Shown one piece after another: positions 25,830-34,364 of a stretch of 49,527 bases of DNA (positions are counted from its first letter, which is position 1; each line of letters begins with the position of its first letter). The stretch spans positions 1-49,527 of the forward strand of contig NZ_JACHGU010000011.1 in the NCBI RefSeq assembly GCF_014202435.1. Reading direction: 5' to 3'. The translations under genes and the position numbers were made by a program. Below the pieces are notes generated by a model that made no database searches, was not told the origin of the DNA, and saw only the letters and a program-made list of their open reading frames with translations. Origin of the DNA: Pseudoxanthomonas broegbernensis. Lineage in GTDB: Bacteria; Pseudomonadota; Gammaproteobacteria; Xanthomonadales; Xanthomonadaceae.

Positions 25830-27098
25830 TCAGGCTGCCGCGTTGCGCGACTTCAGCGGCACCACCTTGGTCGCCGCCTCGGCGCGGCGGTCCAGGGCGC
25901 GTTCGATGCGCACGAACACCTCGCGCATGGTCTCGGCCTGCGGCAGCAGGGTGACGCGGAAGTGGTCGTGGTAGGGCACGTTGAAGCTGGAGCCGGGCAC
26001 GATCAGCACGTCCTCGGTCTCCAGCAGCTCCAGGGCGAAGGCGTGGTCGTCGAAGCCGCGCGCGGCCGGACCGACCACCGACGGGAACGCGTACAGCGCC
26101 CCCCGGGGCTGGACCAGCCGCAGATGCCCGCTGGCCGCGCAGGCCTCGACCACCGCGCGGCGGGTCTCGTACAGGCGCCCGCCCGGCGCGCACAGCGCGC
26201 TGATGGTGTCCGGCCCGCCGGTCGCCGCGGCGATGGCGTACTGCCCGGCCACGTTGGCGCACAGGCGCAGGCCGGAGAGCAGGTCCAGGGCGTTGCGGTA
26301 GTCGGCGGTGCGCGACGGGGCGCCGGTGAGGATCGCCCAGCCCACGCGCCAGCCGCAGGCGCGGTGCACCTTGCTCAGGCCGCTGAAGGTGATGCATGGG
26401 TGGTCGCCGGCCAGCGGCGCCAGCGGCTCGAACGCCGCGCCGTCGTACAGCACCTGGTCGTAGATCTCGTCCACCAGCAGCAGCAGGCCGTGGCGCGCGG
26501 CGATGGCGACGATGCGCTCCAGCAGCTCGCGCGGGTAGACCGCGCCGGTGGGGTTGTTGGGGTTGATCAGCACGATCGCGCGGGTGCGCGAGGAGACCAG
26601 GTTCTCGATCTCCACCGGGTCGGGCATGAAGCCGTTGTCCGGTGCGCAGCGGTAGTACACCGGGCGGCCGTCGTTGAGGATGGTGGCCGCCGACCACAGC
26701 GGATAGTCCGGCGAGGGCACCAGCACCTCGTCGCCCGGGTTGAGCAGGGCGCGCAGGGTCATGTCAATCAGTTCGGACACGCCGTTGCCGACGAACACCC
26801 GGTCGCTGTCCACGTGCGGGGCGTTGCGGGCGCGGTAGGCGCTGGCCAGCGCCTCGCGCGCGGCGGGCAGGCCGAGCTGGTGGGTGTAGGGATCGGTGTG
26901 GTCGATGTGGTCGACGATGGCCCGCTGCAGGTGCGCCGGGGCGCGGAAGCCGAACGCGCCGGGGTTGCCGATGTTGAGCTTGATCAGCTTGCGTCCGGCC
27001 GCTTCCAGCGCGTGGGCTCGCCTGTTCAGTTCTCCGCGGATCTCGTAGCGGACTTCTGACAAGCGCTCGCGGACGCGAAGCGGTTGTTCGGTGGACAT
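25830..27098 (-). CDS. alaA: Glutamate-pyruvate (alanine) aminotransferase AlaA-like
   Basis: 422-residue PLP fold-type I aminotransferase, colinear with E. coli AlaA. It converts pyruvate and glutamate to alanine and 2-oxoglutarate. Recognisable are LNIGNPGAFGF, PDYPLWSAA, INPNNPTGAVY, the PLP lysine in SGLSKVHRACGWRVGW and PGSSFN. The ATG at 27098 gives the family start. It heads the alaA-SGNH-methyltransferase operon and is divergent from rsgA. Confidence 0.9.
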   Translation of the reverse strand: MSTEQPLRVRERLSEVRYEIRGELNRRAHALEAAGRKLIKLNIGNPGAFGFRAPAHLQRAIVDHIDHTDPYTHQLGLPAAREALASAYRARNAPHVDSDRVFVGNGVSELIDMTLRALLNPGDEVLVPSPDYPLWSAATILNDGRPVYYRCAPDNGFMPDPVEIENLVSSRTRAIVLINPNNPTGAVYPRELLERIVAIAARHGLLLLVDEIYDQVLYDGAAFEPLAPLAGDHPCITFSGLSKVHRACGWRVGWAILTGAPSRTADYRNALDLLSGLRLCANVAGQYAIAAATGGPDTISALCAPGGRLYETRRAVVEACAASGHLRLVQPRGALYAFPSVVGPAARGFDDHAFALELLETEDVLIVPGSSFNVPYHDHFRVTLLPQAETMREVFVRIERALDRRAEAATKVVPLKSRNAAA

Positions 27099-27293
27099 GG
27101 GGCAGCCGGACTGGCAGGGGACAAGGTTCGCATGGTATCGAAAAAGACGGTGCAAGTGCCTGTCCGGGCTGGGATGGGCGAACGCCGGCCGGGATTTTCG
27201 TTTCCAGGGAAACGGTCGCACAGGCAAGGCGACCGGTGCCCGGCCAGGAGCCGCGAGCCGCGGCGCACCCGATGGGGCGGCCGTGCGGGCCCG

Positions 27294-27299
27294 TACAAT
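27294..27299 (+). promoter_or_regulatory. -10 box of rsgA, leaderless geometry
   Basis: TACAAT ends six bases before ATG 27306, so the mRNA should start at the start codon. No ribosome site is present. Confidence 0.5.
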
Positions 27300-27305
27300 C
27301 GGCCC

Positions 27306-28427
27306 ATGACCGCTGCCGACTTCGACTACGCCCCCCTGCGCCGGATCGGCTGGCCGTGGGCCGGCGCGGCCGAGGACCCGCGGTGGCGGGCGCTGGCCGC
27401 CGCCCATCCCGGCGCGCGCCCGGCGCGGGTGAGCGAGCAGCATCGCACCGGCTACGTGCTGGCCGATGCGCCGGACACGGGGTTCCGCGTGGAGTCGCCG
27501 CCGGAGTGGCAGCGGCGCCCGGTGTTCACCGCCGACGGCGTGCCCCTGCACGAGCGCGCGGCGGTGGGCGACTGGGTACTGCACGACGGCCGCCGCATCC
27601 TCGCCCTGCTGCCCCGGCGCAGCGCGATCAAGCGCGCGGCGGCCGGCGAGCATTACCAGCAGCAGGTGATCGCGGCCAACGTCGATACCGCGTTCGTGGT
27701 CTGCGGCCTGGACGCGGACTTCAACCCGCGCCGGATCGAGCGCTACCTGCTGCTGATCGGCGGCGGCGGAAGCGGGCCGACGGCGGCGCCGCAGCCGGTG
27801 ATCGTGCTGACCAAGGCCGACCGCGACGGCGCCGACGCGGAGGCTGCGCTGGCGGCGCTGGCCGGACTGCGCGCGCAGGGCGTGCCGGTGCTGTCGCTCA
27901 ACGCGCGCGACCCGGAGGCGGTGGCGGCGCTGGCGCCGTGGCTGGCGGCCGGCTGCACCGCGGTGCTGGTCGGTTCCTCCGGTGCGGGCAAGTCGACCTT
28001 GACCAACAGCCTGCTCGGCGAGCTGCGGATGAAGACCGCGCAGGTGCGCGAGCACGATTCGCGCGGGCGCCACACCACCACCCACCGCGCGCTGATCGCG
28101 CTGCCGTCGGGGGCGTGCCTGATCGACACGCCGGGCATGCGTGAGCTCAAGCCCACCGGCGAGGAGGAACTGGCCGACGGCGGCTTCGGCGACATCGAGG
28201 CGCTGGCCGCGCAGTGCCGCTTCAACGATTGCGCCCACCACAACGAGCCGGGCTGCGCGGTGCGCGCGGGGATCGCGGCCGGCGAGGTGGAGGCCGCGCG
28301 CGTGGGCCATTACCTGAAGCTGCGCGACGAGGTCGCCGGCGCCGCCGGCCGCCTGGCCGCGCGGCTGGCGCAGAAGTCGCAGGCGCGCCCGCCGGGCCGG
28401 CCGCCGCACCGTTCCGGGCGGCGCTGA
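27306..28427 (+). CDS. rsgA: Ribosome small subunit-dependent GTPase RsgA
   Basis: 373-residue circularly permuted GTPase that checks late 30S subunit maturation. N-terminal OB fold (about 45-115, with GDWVL), then the GTPase with motif order G4-G1-G3: LTKAD, the P-loop GSSGAGKST and DTPGM. The C-terminal zinc finger is CRFNDCAHHNEPGC. The N terminus is longer than in E. coli and carries an extra segment before the OB fold, as in the longer RsgA group. It is monocistronic with a leaderless-type promoter. Confidence 0.95.
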   Translation: MTAADFDYAPLRRIGWPWAGAAEDPRWRALAAAHPGARPARVSEQHRTGYVLADAPDTGFRVESPPEWQRRPVFTADGVPLHERAAVGDWVLHDGRRILALLPRRSAIKRAAAGEHYQQQVIAANVDTAFVVCGLDADFNPRRIERYLLLIGGGGSGPTAAPQPVIVLTKADRDGADAEAALAALAGLRAQGVPVLSLNARDPEAVAALAPWLAAGCTAVLVGSSGAGKSTLTNSLLGELRMKTAQVREHDSRGRHTTTHRALIALPSGACLIDTPGMRELKPTGEEELADGGFGDIEALAAQCRFNDCAHHNEPGCAVRAGIAAGEVEAARVGHYLKLRDEVAGAAGRLAARLAQKSQARPPGRPPHRSGRR

Positions 28428-28462
28428 CCGGGCGCCGGTTCTGGCAGGAACCGGTTGCCGCA

Positions 28463-28488
28463 TGTAGGAGCCGGCTTCGGTCGCCGGC
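28463..28488 (+). repeat. Intergenic repeat, copy B
   Basis: TGTAGGAGCCGGCTTCGGTC followed by GCCGGC. It lies in the 159-base gap after rsgA, just behind a small hairpin (CCGGTTC 28435-28441 with GAACCGG 28448-28454) that may end rsgA transcription. Confidence 0.5.
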
Positions 28489-28586
28489 CATACCCGGCGC
28501 CTGCAGGTGCGGGGCATCGCTGCGCGCCGGCAGGATTAATCCGCGGCCGGGCGCAGGCCCATGGCGCGATGCGCTATCGTCGCGCG

Positions 28587-29837
28587 ATGCCATCGACGTG
28601 CGCGATCGCCCACCACGCAACGCTCGACCGCCGGCTGGTCAAGGCCGTGCGCGGGATCAAGCTGCTCAGCCTGGCCAGTTGGCCGGCGCAGGTGCAGGCC
28701 GATTTTCTGGCCGGCTGGCGGCGCGGGTGCGCGGCATTGCCGGACGTGCCCTATCCGAAGCTGGATTTCGCCCAGGCGCGCGGCGAACTGGCCGCCATCG
28801 CGTCGGCGGCCGATGCCGGGCACCCGCTCGGCGCCTACCTGCGCGAATCGGCCGCCAGTTGGGACCGGGCCGCGCGGCTGCTCGAATCGCTGGGCACGGC
28901 GCGCGCCTGCGCCGAGTCGGTGGCGCTGTTCGGGCGCCCGGACGATCCGCTGCCCGGGCAGGGGCCGACCACGCGCGAGGCGGCGCGCCACTTCATCCAG
29001 ATCGCCGGCGAGCTGGACCACGAGCTGCTCGCGCCGGAGGAGCAGGTGCCGGTCTCGGCCGCCGCGCTGTCGCTGCAGTTGCAGGCGGACCTGGACGATT
29101 TCTTCGGCGGCCGGGTGATCGCGGTGGAGCTGGACCCGGCGCTGATCGCCAAGGCCGCCGCCGGCGCCACCCGCATCCGCCTGCGCGGGGGCGCGGCCTT
29201 CAGCGACTACGACCGCCGCCAGTTGTTCCACCACGAGGCGCTGGTGCATTCGCTCACCGCGCTCAACGGCCGCGCGCAGCCGCACCTGCCCAGCCTGGCC
29301 CTGGCCTCGCCGCGGGTCACCGCCACCCAGGAGGGGCTGGCCACCTTCGCCGAGCAGATCACCGGCAGCATCGACATCGGCCGGATGAAGCGCATCAGCC
29401 TGCGCATCGAGGCGGTGGCGATGGCCCTGGAGGGCGCGGATTTCCTGCAGGTGTTCGGCTACTTCCTCGATGGCGGGCAGGACGAGGCGGAGAGTTTCTC
29501 CTCGGCCCAGCGCGTGTTCCGCGGGGTGCCGGTGACCGGCGGCAGCGCCTTCACCAAGGACACGGTGTACCTGCGCGGGCTGATCGGCGTGCACACCTTC
29601 TTCCGCCGCGCGCTGCAGCGCGACCGCCTGCGCCTGTGCCGCTGGCTGTTCGCCGGCAAGATGACCCTGGACGACGTGGTTCGCTTCGAGCCGCTGCTGG
29701 CCGACGGCACCCTGGCGCCGCCGCGCTGGCTGCCGCCGTGGGTGGAGCGGGCCAGCGGGCTGGCGGGAATGCTGGCGTTCTCGCTGTTCGCCAACCGCAT
29801 CCGCATGGAGCGCATCGTCGGCGGGCCGCTGGGCTGA
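28587..29837 (+). CDS. QEGLA-motif zinc peptidase (DUF1704/MATCAP-like)
   Basis: 416 residues of the family annotated as flavohemoglobin expression-modulating QEGLA motif protein. Its eukaryotic members are tubulin tyrosine carboxypeptidases. The metallopeptidase motif His216-Glu217-ALV-His221 and the QEGLA motif at 248-252 followed by Glu256 are intact, so it should be an active zinc enzyme. Its bacterial substrate is unknown. ATG 28587 was chosen because TATCGT, six bases upstream, is a -10-like box in the leaderless arrangement also seen at rsgA. It is monocistronic. Confidence 0.85.
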   Translation: MPSTCAIAHHATLDRRLVKAVRGIKLLSLASWPAQVQADFLAGWRRGCAALPDVPYPKLDFAQARGELAAIASAADAGHPLGAYLRESAASWDRAARLLESLGTARACAESVALFGRPDDPLPGQGPTTREAARHFIQIAGELDHELLAPEEQVPVSAAALSLQLQADLDDFFGGRVIAVELDPALIAKAAAGATRIRLRGGAAFSDYDRRQLFHHEALVHSLTALNGRAQPHLPSLALASPRVTATQEGLATFAEQITGSIDIGRMKRISLRIEAVAMALEGADFLQVFGYFLDGGQDEAESFSSAQRVFRGVPVTGGSAFTKDTVYLRGLIGVHTFFRRALQRDRLRLCRWLFAGKMTLDDVVRFEPLLADGTLAPPRWLPPWVERASGLAGMLAFSLFANRIRMERIVGGPLG

Positions 29838-29889
29838 CGCGCCTCGCGGCGCCCCAGCGGCCGGCCGCCGGCGCGATCGCGCTCTTTTC

Positions 29890-29981
29890 GTAGGCGCCGG
29901 CTTCGGTCGGCGACGGCTTCAGCAGCCAGGGAACGCCGGCAACCGGGCATGGCGGCCGCCGACCGAAGCCGGTTCCTGCAG
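29890..29981. repeat. Inverted pair of intergenic repeats (BIME-like)
   Basis: Copy C, 29890-29914 (GTAGGCGCCGGCTTCGGTCG then GCGAC), faces copy D, about 29954-29981 (GCCGACCGAAGCCGGTTCCT reading on plus). They can form a long stem-loop. The pair sits between two converging genes, as is typical for REP/BIME elements, and could act as a bidirectional terminator or RNA stabiliser. Confidence 0.55.
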
Positions 29982-30025
29982 CCGGCTCGTACAGGACGGG
30001 GGCGCCGCGCCCGATGCAGTCAGCG

Positions 30026-30415
30026 TTAGGGGCGCTTCCAGGCCACGCAATCCACCTCCACCTTGCAGTCCACCACCATGCGCGATTCCACGCAGGCCCG
30101 CGCCGGCGGGTGGTCGCCGAAGTAGTGCTGGAACACCGCGTTGAAGGCGTAGAAGTCGCGCGCGTCGTCCAGCCACACGCCGCAGCGCACCACGTGCTCG
30201 GGGCCGTAGCCGGCCTCGGCCAGGATCGCCAGCACGTTGCCGATGGCCACGTGCGACTGCTCGGTCACGGTGCCGGCGACCAGCTCGCCGTCGCGCATCG
30301 GCACCTGGCCGGAGACGTACAGCCAGCCGTCGGCCTGCACCGCGCGCGAGAACGGCATGCGCTGCCTGCCCTGGCCGACGCCGCCCTGCGCGCCGTAGCG
30401 GATGATGTCGTTCAT
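30026..30415 (-). CDS. RidA/YjgF-family protein
   Basis: 129 residues of the RidA fold, a trimeric deaminase that hydrolyses reactive enamine/imine products of PLP enzymes. PFSRAVQADGWLYVSGQVPM and the C-terminal CVESRMVVDCKVEVDCVAW are typical. The catalytic Arg in ESRM is kept, so imine hydrolysis is plausible. It follows the deacylase gene in the D-amino acid operon. A DSD1-type dehydratase or DadA nearby would create the imines it removes. The gap to the upstream gene is 148 bases, so it may also have its own promoter. Confidence 0.9.
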   Translation of the reverse strand: MNDIIRYGAQGGVGQGRQRMPFSRAVQADGWLYVSGQVPMRDGELVAGTVTEQSHVAIGNVLAILAEAGYGPEHVVRCGVWLDDARDFYAFNAVFQHYFGDHPPARACVESRMVVDCKVEVDCVAWKRP

Positions 30416-30563
30416 GGTTCCGGGCTCCTGCGGTGGGGATGATCTTCGGTGGGATAGCGGACGCTGCCGCCCATGGCCCCGGGTCGCTGGGGGGGCGGTC
30501 CCGCCTCCGGTGCGGCGCAAGAAGGCGGCTGCCCACGCGCGGGCCTCCTGTCGTGGGCGGGCA

Positions 30564-32012
30564 TCAGTCGGCGGGGACGAGGAAGCGGCCGTGGCGCCGT
30601 GGCTCGACGTCCTGGCCGTCGTAGGCGGGGCGCCCGTTGACCCATACCTGCACGATGCCGGCGGCCGGGCGCACCGGGTCGTGGAAGTCGGCCACGTCGC
30701 GCACGCGCCGCGGGTCGAACAGGACCAGGTCAGCCCAGGCGCCGGGTTCGATCTCGCCGCGCCCGTCCAGGCCGAAGGCGCGCGCGGACAGGCCGGTCAT
30801 CTTGTGCACGGCGGTGTGCAGCGGGAACAGCGCCTCGTCGCGCGCGTAGTGGCCCAGCACGCGCGGGAAGGTGCCCCACAGGCGCGGGTGCGGGCGCGGG
30901 TCGCGGGGCAGGCCGTCGGAGCCGATCATGGTCAGCGGGTGGGCCAGGATGCGGCGCACGTCGGCCTCGTGCATGCCGTGGTAGACCGCGCCGGCCGGCA
31001 TCAGCCGCTGCGCGGCCTCCAGCAGCGTGGCGTCCCAGCCGGCGGCGATCTCGGCCAGCATCCGCCCGCCTTGCTCCGGATGCGGGTCGGACCAGGTGAC
31101 CAGGATGTCGTGGGCGTCGGTGACCTGCTTCGGGTCCAGGGTCGAGGAACTGGCCGCGTAGGGATAGCAGTCGCAGGCCACGTCGTGCCCGTGCCCGGCG
31201 CGCTCCAGCGCGGCCAGCACCTCGCCGCTGCGGTGCCAGTTCTCCACGCCGGCGCACTTCAGGTGCGACACGCGCACCGGCGCGCCGCTCGCGCGCCCGA
31301 CCTGGAAGGCTTCCTCCATGGCCGGCAGGATGCCGTCGAACTCGTCGCGCAGGTGGGTGGCGTAGATGCGGCTGGCGGGCAGGTCGCGGACCAGCTCCAG
31401 CACCTCGCTGGACGGTGCCGCGTGGGCCGAGGCGTAGGCCAGGCCGGTGCTCAGGCCCAGCGCGCCGTCGGCGATGCTCTGCCGCAACTGCGCGCGCATG
31501 GCCGCGACCTCTGCCGGCGTGGCGGCGCGGTCCAGCCGGTCCATGTGGTTCTGGCGCAGCGCGGTGTGGCCCACCAGGGCGGCCACGTTCACCGCGGGGC
31601 GAGCGGCCTCCACCGCGGCGCGGTAGTCGGCGAAGCGCGGGTAGCGGAACTCCTCCGCCGCGCCCAGCAGGTTCATCGGGTCGGGCACCTGGGCCGCGGG
31701 CGCCACCGGGGTGGCGCTGATGCCGCAGTTGCCCACCACCACCGTGGTCACGCCTTGGGTGAGCTTGGCCGGCATGGCCGGGTTGCGGATCACCTCCAGG
31801 TCGTCGTGGGTGTGCACGTCGATGAAGCCCGGGGCCAGGGCCAGGCCGCGGCCGTCCACCGCCTGCGCGGCGGTCGCCGCGTCCGCCGCGCGGCCGGCCA
31901 GGACGATGCGCCCGTCGCGCACGCCCACATCGGCCACCCGTCCCGGGCGGTCGCGGCCGTCGAACACCAGCGCGCCGCGCACCAGCAGGTCGTAGGCGTC
32001 CAGGGTGTTCAT
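30564..32012 (-). CDS. N-acyl-D-amino-acid deacylase (cytoplasmic D-aminoacylase)
   Basis: 482 residues, one shorter than the Alcaligenes D-aminoacylase, with the metal site at the same numbers: His67 and His69 (DVHTHDD), Cys96 (VGNCGIS), His220 (ATHLRDE), His250 (VSHLK) and Asp366 (GSDGLP). It hydrolyses N-acyl-D-amino acids to free D-amino acids and the acyl group. There is no signal peptide. The start ATG 32012 was preferred to GTG 32021. It lies between the RpiR regulator and RidA in an operon with a D-amino acid lyase and a permease. Confidence 0.93.
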   Translation of the reverse strand: MNTLDAYDLLVRGALVFDGRDRPGRVADVGVRDGRIVLAGRAADAATAAQAVDGRGLALAPGFIDVHTHDDLEVIRNPAMPAKLTQGVTTVVVGNCGISATPVAPAAQVPDPMNLLGAAEEFRYPRFADYRAAVEAARPAVNVAALVGHTALRQNHMDRLDRAATPAEVAAMRAQLRQSIADGALGLSTGLAYASAHAAPSSEVLELVRDLPASRIYATHLRDEFDGILPAMEEAFQVGRASGAPVRVSHLKCAGVENWHRSGEVLAALERAGHGHDVACDCYPYAASSSTLDPKQVTDAHDILVTWSDPHPEQGGRMLAEIAAGWDATLLEAAQRLMPAGAVYHGMHEADVRRILAHPLTMIGSDGLPRDPRPHPRLWGTFPRVLGHYARDEALFPLHTAVHKMTGLSARAFGLDGRGEIEPGAWADLVLFDPRRVRDVADFHDPVRPAAGIVQVWVNGRPAYDGQDVEPRRHGRFLVPAD

Positions 32013-32052
32013 GCGGGCCACCGGCGGGAGAGGAGGAAGGCGGTGCCCATGC

Positions 32053-32976
32053 TCAGTCGCCCAGCGGCAGGCGGTTGTCGCCGCCGCGGTAGCTGTCCAG
32101 CGCCAGCTTGATCCGGCGCAGGCGCTCGCGGCTGTCGCCGGCCCGGTGCAGGGCCAGGGTGGTGGAGAGGATGTCGATGGCCAGCATCACCGCGTAGCGC
32201 GAGGCGGTGGGCTTGAACACGAAGTCGGTCTCGTCGATGACGATGGGCAGCAGCCAGTCGCTGAGTTCGGCCAGCGGCGTGCCGGCGCGGGTGATGGCGA
32301 CGACGCGCGCGCCGTAGCCGCGGGCGATCTCCAGCGCGGCCAGCAGCTCGGGGGTGAGGCCGCTGATGGACAGCGCCAGCACCACGTCCTGCGGCCCCAT
32401 GGTGGCGGCCACCATCTTCATCGCCAGCGAGTCGCTGCAGGGGATGACGGTGCGGCCCAGGCGCACGAAGCGGTTCTGCACCTCGCCGGCGAACACGGTG
32501 GACGCGCCGCCCATGCCGAAGGCGTAGACCATGCGCGCGCCGGACAGCGCCTCGGCGGCGGCCTGCACCAGCGGTTCCTGCATGCCGCCCAGGTTGCGCC
32601 GCAGGGCATCCTCGATGTCGGTGCAGATCTGCGCGTACAGGGCCGACACCGGCGGCGCGTCCGGCTCGTCGAGGAAGCGCTTGCCCACCGCGCTGGCCTC
32701 GGCCAGGCGCGCGCGCAGCTCGCGCACGTTCTCGCAGCCCAGGGTCTTGGCGAAGCGGGAGATGGCCGCCACGCTGACCTGGGCGCGCTCGGCCAGCTCG
32801 GCGATGCCCATCTGCGCGGCCGCGCTCACGTCGGCCAGGATGGCGTCGGCGATGCGCTTCTCGACCGGGCTGAGGATGTCGCGGTGCTCGCGCAGGTGGT
32901 AGACGATGTCGAACACTTCGGCCTCCCGGCGGGTAGCGCGGGCCCTGCCCGCATCGCCGCTGTCCGCGGCGTTCAC
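32053..32976 (-). CDS. RpiR-family transcriptional regulator
   Basis: 307 residues. An N-terminal HTH_6 domain (about 20-95, with LSPVEKRIADAIL and SVAAISRFAKTLGC) is followed by a SIS sugar-isomerase domain (about 125-265, FGMGGASTVFAGEVQNRF and ALSISGLTPELL). RpiR proteins usually sense phosphosugars, but members in D-amino acid gene sets are known. The start overlaps the stop of the permease gene by four bases. It probably controls this operon, and an AT-rich inverted repeat upstream of the first gene (35679-35701) is a candidate operator. Confidence 0.93.
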   Translation of the reverse strand: MNAADSGDAGRARATRREAEVFDIVYHLREHRDILSPVEKRIADAILADVSAAAQMGIAELAERAQVSVAAISRFAKTLGCENVRELRARLAEASAVGKRFLDEPDAPPVSALYAQICTDIEDALRRNLGGMQEPLVQAAAEALSGARMVYAFGMGGASTVFAGEVQNRFVRLGRTVIPCSDSLAMKMVAATMGPQDVVLALSISGLTPELLAALEIARGYGARVVAITRAGTPLAELSDWLLPIVIDETDFVFKPTASRYAVMLAIDILSTTLALHRAGDSRERLRRIKLALDSYRGGDNRLPLGD

Positions 32977-34328
32977 AACAGCACCGCCAGCAGGGCGGTC
33001 AGCCCCAGCGCGATCAGCGAGACCAGGGTCTCCAGCACCGTCCAGGTCTTGAAGGTCTGGGCCACGCTCATGTTGAAGTATTCCTTGACCAGCCAGAAGC
33101 CGCCGTCGTTGACGTGCGACAGCACCAGCGAGCCGGCGCCGGTGGCCAGCACCAGCAGCTCCGGGTGCGGGTAGCCGGCGGCCAGCGCCACCGGGGCTAC
33201 GATCCCGGCGGCGGTGCTCATGGCCACCGTGGCCGAGCCGGTGGCGATGCGCATCAGCGCGGCCACGGTCCAGCCCATCAGCAGCGGCGACAGCTCGAAG
33301 CGCTGCGACATCGCGGTGATCTCGGCGGCCACGCCGGTGCCGACCAGGATGCCGTTGAGGCCGCCGCCGGCGCCGACCAGCAGGGTGATGGCGGCGGTGG
33401 GCGCCAGGCAGTCCTGGGAGAACTTGAGGATCTGCTCGCGGCCGAAGCCGCGCATCAGGCCCAGGGTGACGAAGCTCAGCAGGGTGGCCAGCAGCAGCGC
33501 CACCACCGAGTTGCCGATGAAGCGCAGGCCGCCGTTGAGCGCGGTGCCCGGCGCGGCCAGTACGTCGGCCCAGCCGCCCAGCAGCATCAGCCCCACCGGC
33601 AGCAGCAGGGTGGCCAGGGTGATGCCGAAGCCGGGCAGCGCCTCGTCCGGCACATGGCCCAGGCCCTCGTCCAGCAGCGCCGCCTCCATCGGGTTGTTGC
33701 TAGGCAGGCGCACGCGCGGGGCGACGAGGCGGGCGAACACCGGCCCGGCCAGGGCCGCGGTCGGCAGGCCCACCACCAGCGCGTAGAACAGGGTGCGGCC
33801 GACGTCGGCCCGGTACTCGTGCACGGCCAGCATCGCCGCCGGGTGCGGCGGCACCAGCCCGTGCACCACCGACAGGCCGGCGACCATCGGCAGCCCCACC
33901 AGCAGCAGCGACACGCCGGTGCGCCGGGCCACGTTGAACACGATGGGGATCAACAGCACGAAGCCGACCTCGAAGAAGATCGGCAGGCCCAGGCCGAAGG
34001 CCACCAGCATCATCGCCCAGTGCACGTTGCGCGGGCCGAACCAGCCGATCAGCGTGCGCGCGATGCGCTCGGCGCCGCCGGATTCGGCCATCATCTTGCC
34101 CAGCATGGTGCCCAGGGCCACGATCAGGGCGATGTGGCCCAGGGTGCGGCCCACGCCCTGCTCGTAGGCGGCCACCACCTCGCCGGCCGGCATGCCCGCC
34201 ACCAGCGCCAGCCCCAGCGAGACCAGGGTCAGGGTGATGAAGGGATTGAGCCGGTAGCGCGCGATCAGCACGATCAGCGCGAGGATGGCGATAGCGGCGT
34301 AGACCAGCAGCAGGCTTCCCGGGGACAT
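32973..34328 (-). CDS. GntP/DsdX-family permease
   Basis: 451-residue membrane protein with about 12 hydrophobic segments of the gluconate:H+ symporter family. Typical stretches are RYRLNPFITLTLVSLGLALV near the start, GTMLGKMMAESGGAERIA, LVPPHPAAM and SHVNDGGFWLVKEYF. The family includes DsdX, the D-serine transporter of E. coli. In this operon the cargo is more likely a D-amino acid than gluconate, because no sugar acid kinase or dehydratase is nearby. It lies 36 bases behind the DSD1-type gene and overlaps the regulator gene. Confidence 0.92.
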   Translation of the reverse strand: MSPGSLLLVYAAIAILALIVLIARYRLNPFITLTLVSLGLALVAGMPAGEVVAAYEQGVGRTLGHIALIVALGTMLGKMMAESGGAERIARTLIGWFGPRNVHWAMMLVAFGLGLPIFFEVGFVLLIPIVFNVARRTGVSLLLVGLPMVAGLSVVHGLVPPHPAAMLAVHEYRADVGRTLFYALVVGLPTAALAGPVFARLVAPRVRLPSNNPMEAALLDEGLGHVPDEALPGFGITLATLLLPVGLMLLGGWADVLAAPGTALNGGLRFIGNSVVALLLATLLSFVTLGLMRGFGREQILKFSQDCLAPTAAITLLVGAGGGLNGILVGTGVAAEITAMSQRFELSPLLMGWTVAALMRIATGSATVAMSTAAGIVAPVALAAGYPHPELLVLATGAGSLVLSHVNDGGFWLVKEYFNMSVAQTFKTWTVLETLVSLIALGLTALLAVLL

Positions 34329-34364
34329 GCGCGGCTCGGTGGAGGGCGGGCGGGGTGGTGGAGC

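Noticed and set aside
32973-34328. GntP-family permease as a gluconate transporter
   Set aside because: There is no gluconate kinase, dehydratase or aldolase nearby, and the operon is made of D-amino acid genes, so a DsdX-like role is better supported.
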